Below are positions 56,765 to 64,000 of a stretch of DNA of 64,000 bases, in pieces. How positions within the stretch are numbered: the stretch's first letter is position 1; each line of letters begins with the position of its first letter. Source of the DNA: Blastobasis lacticolella (taxonomy: Eukaryota > Arthropoda > Insecta > Lepidoptera > Blastobasidae); the NCBI GenBank assembly GCA_905147135.1, contig LR990043.1, positions 6,421,057 to 6,485,056 on the forward strand, read 5' to 3'. A model generated the notes under the pieces. That model was given only the letters and a program-made list of their open reading frames with translations. It did no database searches and was not told where the DNA came from. The translations under genes were made by a program, and so were the position numbers.

Positions 56765-59150
56765 ATATCGCACACCTAGATCTAAACTAAGACAAGTCAA
56801 AAAAGTACTTTTTTAAGGAGATGAAAAAAACGTATAACTGCGTTTTTGTTAGAGAAACTATGAATGTCACTTTTATTTTAGATCTTAGATAGGTTGTAAA
56901 GTGTCATCGTATATAAACTGGGGCTAACAATCAATTATTTTTACTGATAATTGATAATTTTTGAGTTGTTACACTTTAGGGTAATGACTTTATATAAATA
57001 ATGAATAACATTTAGACTTAATCCGGTTTTATTCAACCATTTTGAGTTAAACTTACATTAAAATAGAAATTAAATACAAAGTTATTCAAACAAAACCAAA
57101 CGTTTAACTAAAATAATGAATAAAAACTTTTTTAAACACGTTAAGTAAGTTTTTATTTCATTATTATAGTTATGAACACTGTGTTCTTATTACACACAAA
57201 AAATATAGAAGTTATTTATTTTGTTATACTTGAAACTGTTCTGAAACAAAAATCTCTAAAATCAATAAGAAATAAATCAAATATTTCTATATTAATGAAG
57301 TAAAATAAAGTTTTCTTGTATTGTTAGGCAATTAAGTTGACTTAGTAGCAAAAGGTAACTGTTTGAGTTCATGAGCATCTTTATAATCGTGATATAAGTC
57401 CGCAAGAGATTTGTCACTGCAAATAAATTCACGTGATATTTGCGCTCTCAAGTAATGGGACTCAATTCTCGGGATACAATTAACAAAACACTGTCTCTAA
57501 TTTCATCATCAACTTTGGGTTGGTTACCATATTTCCCTCTTAAATCATTCGTTACAATACAGGAAGCATTTTTCTTGGAGAGTGCACTAGTAATGGTTGT
57601 ATTACATAAATCAAGCGTAGCTCTAAAAACGTCTTACATACTCTGATTTGATTCCCAGAAACTTCAAAATAAAACGTTCTATTAAGACCTCTGTACTCTT
57701 GTGTGCTAGAATATCTGTACTTCGGTTTAATTTCTTGAGTATGTCTATATACTCCCTCTGCCTCTGAAGATCTGCTAGGCCCCAATAAGCATCAAAAATG
57801 TTTTGTCTTGTTTCTTCGTTTATCTTCGTATTGCAACGTATTCTGCATTTTTCACCACAAGACATACGAACCTTCCTTTCTCGAACGGTCTTCTTTGTTT
57901 TTGACATAGATTGATAGGCTTGACAAGAATTCCTTAGGACTTTACAAATATTAGCTTTCCATACAGATTCTTTTCTTAGCCACTTCTTTCCTTTTTTTAT
58001 TTCTTCATTAGATTGATCATTGCGATTTTCATTGACAACGTCTTGACTTTGAGTCTGGGTAACAGCATCAGTAACAGCTCTAGTTTCAGTTTCAGAATCA
58101 GAACTACTGCTAGAACTATCGCTAGATTTTGAAGAGTTAGATGAGCTATTTCTACTTGAAGAAGAAGAAGATGAACTAGGTATTACTTTGGGGTGCAGTT
58201 TCATCATTTTGGGCTGGACATAGTTTGTATCAGTATCAGAATCATCTATTATACTTTCTTCAATTGGCTAAACATAAAGATCATTTTCAGTTTGCCGACT
58301 ATGGCATGGTTTGGTCAGCTCGGAAGAGTTGATTGGTTTATCTTCTTTATTATTCTCTTGTTCATCAACTGATAACGGTTTATCTATATAACGTTCTTTT
58401 ATAATATTAACAAGAAAACGGCCTCGGTGCATTTTTCTCTGAAAAGAAAAATGGCTATTGTAAGTAATTCGTTTTTATTTATAAGAATCGAACAGAAAGA
58501 TTTACGTAGCCAACAATAGTAGGTTAACTCAAAAAAGCGTTTATAACAAATCAGTAGACAGTTTTAATAAAAACAGTTTAATTTTAAAAGAAACACTATA
58601 ATACCATACCATGATTTTTTTTAGGCAGAACAAGTAAAACCACGCATTTGTAATAAAAACATTGAAATAAATTTATTTCAACAAAAGTAGGTCAACTATA
58701 AATTTACATGTTGATCTATCAAAACAAATTTAAGTCGAAATAGTAACAAAAAATTATCGTACCTTATCAAACAAAACTGGAACAACTCAAAATATCTCGA
58801 TATAATGTGACAGAACAATTCACCAACACTGTAACAACTCTAATTAACTCTCGTATATTTATTCATCAAAACTGTAACCATTCAAAATAACCGGGTATTC
58901 GTTCGTTTTAATACGTGCACTACTTAGGGATAGCGAAGGTCAACTGGCAATACATTTGTTTTGGTGCGAGGGGATGACATGCGTTGATTCAACAAAAGAA
59001 GACTAACGCCATCTAGCGACGAATCTTTCAAGTTTTTATTGAACCTGTTAAGTTGGATAGTTGCGTAGGATTATCGAGCATACGAAAACAATTATAACTC
59101 AAAATTCACAATTTTTGAGTTGTCTTACTTTAGATCTAGGTGTGCGATAT
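56765..59150 (-). mobile_element. 2.4-kb TIR transposon, superfamily unassigned
   Basis: The left end atatcgcacacctagatcta (56765 on) and the inverse of the right end (up to 59150) agree over about 42 bases with three mismatches: atatcgcacacctagatctaaa, then taagacaa and tcaaaaa. TA lies at both borders (56766-56767 and 59148-59149), giving a possible TA target with the element proper at 56768-59147. Both subterminal regions repeat a ttttgagttgtta motif. The single open-frame remnant (57332-58434) runs on the minus strand. Size and layout fit an autonomous cut-and-paste element; the protein does not match a transposase I can name. A Sola-type element is one possibility to test. Confidence 0.7.
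57332..58434 (-). pseudogene. broken ORF of the 2.4-kb TIR element
   Basis: ATG at 58434 follows a ttttcag-like acceptor. The frame starts MHRGRFLVNIIKERYIDKPL, meets TAG at 58270-58268, and continues through an acidic stretch and a Ser-rich run (PSSSSSSSS...SSSDSETET) into a basic, Cys-containing domain: KWLRKESVWKANICKVLRNS, KVRMSCGEKCRIRCNTKINE, IFDAYWGLADLQRQREYI. After a frameshift near 57720: IKPKYRYSSTQEYRGLNRTF, YFEVSGNQIRVCKTF; after another, ITSALSKKNASCIVTNDLRG then KYGNQPKVDDEIRD; after a third, IPRIESHYLRAQISREFICS and DKSLADLYHDYKDAHELK, stop at 57334-57332. I recall multicopy insect proteins with the same order (C..C.F.C, W.LGD..RQR..I, KVCK.FF..TLDI, IPR..SHY.R). At least one stop and three shifts make it a pseudogene. 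Function unknown; position suggests a transposase. Confidence 0.65.
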
Positions 59151-59973
59151 ACCAATTTGCTAAAGAATTAAGAATTAATTGAATCCGTTCTAACATACCC
59201 CCTCCTTGAATGAGATATATTTAAAGTACTACTCAAAAAAGAAATTTAGAGTTTTTGAGTTTTGTTCTCTCGTATCAGGGTATATTAAAGGGAGTATATT
59301 ACGCGGTTTATATGAGAATACTTACCAACAACGCTTCTGTCTATAACTTCCCCCCTCCCCTGCGAGACCACACCAGGGAGGGGCCACAAGATGAGGTCAG
59401 AAGGATAAAAATTCGATTACAATTAAATTAACCAACACCATATTTATTTTTCATTAGTGAACTATCAGATTTTGAAACATAGCTACACGACTAGCCTTTA
59501 TTTATGGTCTCCATTGGTAGCTGCATCTGGCAACTGTAAATCATGTGGTTGATATTTGTGATAAGAAGTATAATTATTTGTGTTAGTAATTAAGTTGCGT
59601 AGGTGAATAATTATTATCGATAGGTGAGCTCTACGTTCGGTAATTGAATTTTGATGTAATTAAAAATTATAAAAATATATAATTATGCATCATAAAGAAA
59701 CAGACTGTTATGTCAAGGGCGTTGCTAACGGATAAGGAATTCTTAAAGAATATGTGTGTTCTTATAGCCACTTACAGCGAGCAAAGATCACCACTCATTC
59801 CCTTCTCTGCAAGTTCGGTTTCAAAATCTACAGCGGCGACGCAATCCAAAGGGACATACATTGGTTTTTGGCACTCTCATTCAGGTCTTACCCAGGGATA
59901 AGCCAACATAATCTTGACCTCGCAACTCGTTAATTACAATGTAACAGGAGGATTAGGAAACGACAAAGTTTAA
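59151..59973. other. intergenic, no gene seen
   Basis: About 59225-59260 contains actactcaaaaaagaaattt and gtttttgagttttgttctct, like the subterminal motif of the neighbouring TIR element but outside its ends. About 59350-59385 has an inverted ccctcccctg / cagggagggg pair. The frame 59710-59901 has no recognisable domain. Confidence 0.4.
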
Positions 59974-60276
59974 GAGCCCGTGTAGACGGTCACGATTTCT
60001 GCACAATTTGTCCTACATCTTTATTCAATTTTGGTTTAAATATTAGTGACGAAAAGCGTATTTTATTATTTATAAACAAACGCGCAGCGCCTGCATCGCA
60101 CTCGCACTGAAATCGCGCCGCACGCGCATAGTCACCGCGTCGTGTAGACTGAACGTTTACTGCACCAATAGGTGTATACTGCACGTTTTCTGTCCGCTTG
60201 CTACGTGGTGACTATGCGGGTACAACGCGTTCGCGTTTACTGTCCGGTTTGTTAGCGGCGACGTATAAACGAGCTC
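59974..60276 (-). mobile_element. CpG-rich PIF/Harbinger-like MITE, copy C
   Basis: Left end gagcccgtgtagacggtcac, and the inverse of the right end gagctcgtttatacgtcgcc, agree at gagc.cgt.ta.acg. taa precedes the left end (59971-59973); ataa follows the right. The interior is inverted relative to copies A and B. It has gtttactgtccggtt and gttttctgtccgctt, a repeated internal motif also present in B. Confidence 0.65.
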
Positions 60277-61819
60277 ATAAATGCTTATACCATTTTCTAT
60301 GCACAGGTTCACATAATCATAGTCTGCCCAAATATTCATCGCTCGTTCGGTCTCTAGGTGGTAGAATATCTAACTTGTAGGTTCTGGTCTCATTATCGCA
60401 ATGGTGGATACTTCCGAATTCATTTTGAAACGGTACATAGAGGCCAGAAAGAGGTAGAGTGACAAAAAAATTTCATATAGCAGTGCGTTTTGATAAGAAA
60501 ATATTGCTGTAAGTGGCTCATCCTATAGCTCTTACGGCAGGAATCTTGGAACAAAGCATAGAGTGGATTCGGATATTGGATAAAATTATCAAGTCCACTT
60601 GCTGGCAGTTACAACAGTTGCAATGGATTGAATCATCATATCAACATCTTTGAAGTTCATTGTTTGACTTTAATCTTATCCTTGAGGGTATATCAGAATA
60701 TCTACGCCTGGCAGGCGAGTTGAAGATTGCAGTGTTCAAAATGCACATCAAAAAACGTTGCGATCCATTTTCTAGTACCTGCACGGACGTCGAAACTGAT
60801 TAGCGTCTATAGTCCCCTATTGTATTGTAATTCATTCTTATGATAATCTCTATCACAATCCAATGATTGCCAATGATCGAAAGAATGAAGGCCAATGCCT
60901 TAAACATCCTTTTGTAGATCATTTAAACAGCGTCTTCGTTGGGGGTTTGTATAAGGCACTTTCGATCTCGATCAGCTGACCACTTAGGTCATCTAATTAG
61001 TTGTATGACTGTACGATGACATCTATAAAGTGGAAGTCTACTTTACCACACGCTTTGCGAACACAAAAACACCCAAAAACCCTTCAAAGTTAATCCTTCG
61101 GATGGACACTTCGTTAACGCGTAGGTTTGAAGGCTTAACGATGTACGCGTAAAACACATTAAAAACGGTCGTGCACGATCCAAACGTGGGTAGCGGCTCT
61201 CTTTTTTTAATCAACCACCAACCACGGCAACTGTACCGACCGAAACCATTGCTCATAAGTCATAATTGAATTTTAGATTAATAGCCCCCATAGAATCAAT
61301 CCGAGCTTCCCACGAATAAACGATTCTGTATTTCAGTTTAATTGAATCTCTTATTGAATTATGTTTTAATTAGTTCAGATTATGTAATTAATATTGTAAT
61401 CGGGTATTGTTCGGCGTGATGGATGGACGCCTCGGCAACGGTAAGCTGCCTTATTGCTGCCATATTTTTCAAGTCTCGGCTTCGAACGAGACTTTGATTG
61501 ATCGCTCACGAACGCTGAGAGTCGAAATTGGATTAGTTCTCTTTGGTTTCTTTAATGGCTCGCTTTGGGAGCGTTTCGTTTAGCTGCCTGTTGTTATTGA
61601 ATTCTAATTGTCTGTCAGCGAGCTAAGTATGCAAATTAGGAGGTATTGATTTCGATTCTTTTTTATTTTTGTTCATATTCGTTTTTCTTTAATGCGGGAG
61701 TTGTACAATGTTGTTTAGGTATTATACTGGATAGGATGTCTTTAGATTATATCCACAAATATTGCCACGGGCAATTTGCTCTTATAATATCCTACTACTA
61801 ATATTTTAGGTAAATGCTA
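60277..61819. other. intergenic; candidate regulatory patch
   Basis: No gene. About 61380-61650 is moderately G+C-rich and holds many homeodomain-type cores (taatt, attaat), an octamer-like atgcaaatta (61630) and tcgaacgagactttgattga. Given the homeobox gene at the right edge, a developmental enhancer is a reasonable guess, not a demonstrated one. Confidence 0.35.
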
Positions 61820-61955
61820 AAATCGAAGTCGAATCCTAAGCTGCGCTGGTTTGGAGAAATACCTAAATGGGACATAGGTGCCTAAACGTATCACTATCAG
61901 GAAAGTGGACCCAGGCAGAAGCCAGGATTGATAGGATGATGATTATAATGCGAAA
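61820..61955 (+). mobile_element. RTE LINE C-terminal fragment
   Basis: KSNPKLRWFGEI, then MGHRCLNVSLSGKWTQAEA corresponds to the LRWLCG...CLNLPVSGKRPCWRPKKR segment of the RTE copy at 31650-31740. Two phases are needed. Followed by a gataggatgatgattataat tail. Confidence 0.6.
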
Positions 61956-63782
61956 GTTTAATGAAGTACCTAATGCACATTGGTTATTTTACCTCGTCAA
62001 AAATATGCCAAGGATGCATGATCCATACCAATTCGAAAAGGCGCCGAAACTTTCTGCTGAATTTTTTGGCTACTAATTACTTTAAGTTTTCGAGCAATCT
62101 TGCTGACAAAGACGTTCGCGTATTCAAGTAAAAAAATCTCTTTAAATTATCTATCTTACAAAAACTTTTGAAATTATTGGATAACTGTCTGTTCGTTCCA
62201 ACTTATAAAATATTTGGTGCATGGTTTATTTGTTTGAACCATTAGTCGGGCGATTCTGTAATTGTCTAATACTCGGGTGACAATGAATTCAATTAGAATA
62301 ATGTAATTCATAAACAAAACTCAACATAAGACAGATTTTCTTGTCGTGATTGATACGATTGCGAAATATAATGACGATGACTACGATTGCAATTACAGGC
62401 ATGATGCGTTTCATCTTAGTCCTTACAGTGACAATACATTAGCGTTTCTCCATTTTTGTTGCTTGCAACCTAAATGCATGAATCGTAAATGTTATGGTCA
62501 ACAGTTACCGCTTACCATCAGGTGGGCTGTCTGCTCATTTGTCATTGCGTAGTATAAAAAAATCCAACGCAGGTATAAAGATAATGGATAGTAAAAGTCT
62601 CTCGTAGTCTCCATTCATAGTACGTCATGGTCTCAGAAGTAGACAGTAAATATTCACCTTCTATTTTATCATTAACGATGGTAGTTAGTCTGTGACACAA
62701 TTTATTGAGTAAAACGACAGAACTAAGTTTCATTAAAATCGTTTTATTGCATACCTCGACATAATTATCGATTCATTATTGAAATATTTAACAAAGTATA
62801 ATGTAAAGCGTTTTAAGACAACAATTTTCGTGCAGCTGTTTCATTTTTTTATTCAACAATTGTTCTTTGGTGCAACTAAGATTACAATAAATATGTAAAA
62901 AATAACCCTCCGTTTTTATTAACTATTGTGTAATTATTTGTTATTTTGTTGCCAATTCTTATTATAATAATAAATATCTACTCAGTGATTAATGTAATCG
63001 ATCATTTAATACAAAAAAGACAACACGCATATCTATTACTTATTACCAATTATCGTAGAAGGAAAAAACTGCTATTATTGTCATGGACAAAGTATATACA
63101 AATACCAAATCATTCAACTGATATTTTGTACGAAAATAATGTACAATAGATATTTTATCATTTACAGTATTATTAAATAGGAAACTATCACTTCAACAAT
63201 CGTACATTAAAAGTTATAATTAAGTACAATCTTATACCTACAATAAATAACAATAAGGCCTATACTGGACGGATTGAATAACTACTTACATTTAAATTTA
63301 GGATAAGTATATTTATATTGTTTCATGTGTTAATATTTTGAGTTGGAATAAGAAAATAATTAAAATGGAATGAGGAGCGTTTTAAAACACTCCCACTGAT
63401 CGATACCAGTCTTTAAAAAAATTATAATTTTGTACAAAAATGTAAAATTCACAAACCTTTTTGTAAGAACCTATGTTCATCATAAATTGAAAGAAAGAAT
63501 TCAAATACATTTGGGGCACTTTATTTTATTTTCCGAGATACCTAACAGATCAGAAACATTACAAACAGCAAATACAATAATTTCAATTCAGAAGAGCAAG
63601 CAATTTTAATCACGTCGTTTAGACAAGTTAACGTTACCAAACATCGGATCAAAATTCGTTTCAAAATACTTGCAATTGGTAAATGAGTTCGTACTAACAC
63701 CAAACCCTGACACTCTGGACAAACCTCAATTATGAGAGATTATAGTAGCACACATTGTTCTAACACTTAACCTAGTCGAAAC
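61956..63782. other. intergenic and likely 3' UTR of the homeobox gene
   Basis: AT-rich. Directly below the stop codon at 63783 there is no further coding sequence. Antisense aataaa signals (tttatt on the plus strand) cluster at about 63520-63533, about 250 bases past the stop, so a 3' UTR end there is plausible. The LINE scrap at 62494 is the only repeat recognised. Confidence 0.4.
62494..62572 (+). mobile_element. LINE 3' end scrap, second Jockey subfamily
   Basis: cagttaccgcttaccatcag, gtgggctgtctgctcatttg, then gtagtataaaaaaatcc, matching the last 70 bases of the elements at 15951 and 24713-26310. Confidence 0.55.
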
Positions 63783-64000
63783 TCAACTAATCAAATCCGT
63801 ATGGTGTCTCTGTCTCAGCATTTCTTGACGGATTTCATGCTCACGCGCAGCCATCCTTAGCGCAGCTATACTTGAGCTCCTTCTCTCGACTTCAGGGCCG
63901 GCCTGAGTGGTCGGCGGGGACTCGCTGCCGGGCGAAATTGGGGGCGACACTGGCGGGGGGTCGGGTGACTGTCTCGGGGGTGCTGCGAGTCCAGCCAACA
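63783..64000 (-). CDS. paired-class homeobox protein, C-terminal exon with OAR motif (partial)
   Basis: The frame is open from the window edge to TGA at 63785-63783. It encodes a Pro-rich segment (PRQSPDPPPVSPPISPG) and then RRSSSIAALRMAAREHEIRQ, EMLRQRHHTDLIS and stop. The pattern S-S-S-I-A-A-L-R-x-x-A-R-E-H is the OAR (otp, aristaless, rax) motif found at the C-terminus of paired-like homeodomain transcription factors, where it tunes activation. The homeodomain lies on exons beyond the right edge. The usual Lys in LRxKAREH is Ala here. Drgx, Rx or homeobrain-type genes are candidates, and I cannot choose. The G+C content is far above that of the flanking DNA, as expected for a conserved exon. 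Confidence 0.8.
   Translation of the reverse strand, partial: LAGLAAPPRQSPDPPPVSPPISPGSESPPTTQAGPEVERRSSSIAALRMAAREHEIRQEMLRQRHHTDLIS

Noticed and set aside
57552..57785. separate 77-residue gene
   Set aside because: It is the frameshifted continuation of the ORF that starts at 58434; the family order of motifs spans both frames.
1..64000. CRISPR array, bacterial operons, rRNA genes
   Set aside because: No regularly spaced repeats, no prokaryote-style gene packing and no recognisable rRNA sequence; all evidence is for animal nuclear DNA.

Overview
This is a window of animal nuclear DNA, almost certainly from a moth or butterfly. It is AT-rich, has spliced genes with GT/AG introns, and contains no operons or ribosome binding sites. 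Four things point to Lepidoptera: a chymotrypsin-like digestive protease fragment, tRNA-derived SINEs, RTE and Jockey-type LINE remains typical of moth genomes, and a Transib DNA transposon. I cannot name the species.

Host coding sequence is sparse. The right edge (63783-64000, minus) holds the last exon of a paired-class homeobox gene, recognised by its C-terminal OAR motif. The rest of the window therefore lies downstream of a developmental gene, and some GC-richer intergenic patches may be its regulatory DNA. A five-exon secreted leucine-rich-repeat protein of about 470 residues can be assembled on the minus strand (26590-30150); every splice junction keeps the frame. Its signal-peptide exon and flanks are duplicated at about 33165-34700, where the second copy is split by a 1,075 bp TG...CA insertion. 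A two-exon chymotrypsin-like pseudogene (19797-22170) carries two premature stops and a frameshift, and no serine exon was found.

Most of the remainder is mobile DNA. (1) 1-13,000: SINEs, LINE 3' ends, a pair of about 380 bp MITEs. (2) 13,698-14,559: piggyBac-like element with TTAA-type target. (3) 18,000-26,300: SINE, RTE scraps, the pseudogene, a decayed Jockey-type reverse transcriptase. (4) 30,988-32,446: three-layer nest in which an old repeat was entered by a hAT-like MITE (8 bp target duplication) that was itself entered by a 5'-truncated RTE copy (20 bp duplication). (5) 34,937-35,592: PIF/Harbinger-like MITE. (6) 36,350-37,190: RTE reverse transcriptase. (7) 38,993-39,717: Helitron-like repeat filled by a 12 bp minisatellite. 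(8) 41,349-44,154: Transib element with CACAGTG termini, 32 bp perfect terminal repeats and a CACCC target duplication, containing a decayed RAG1-related transposase. (9) 45,700-49,800: SINEs, one split by a CpG-rich MITE, and a LINE 3' end. (10) 56,765-59,150: a 2.4 kb terminal-inverted-repeat element encoding a broken protein I cannot assign to a superfamily; with the Transib it is the most notable item.

Two repeat families and the 2.4 kb element share the motif GCGCCATCTAG, which resembles the CTCF core site; this is an inference to test. All calls were made by eye, without alignment or database search.
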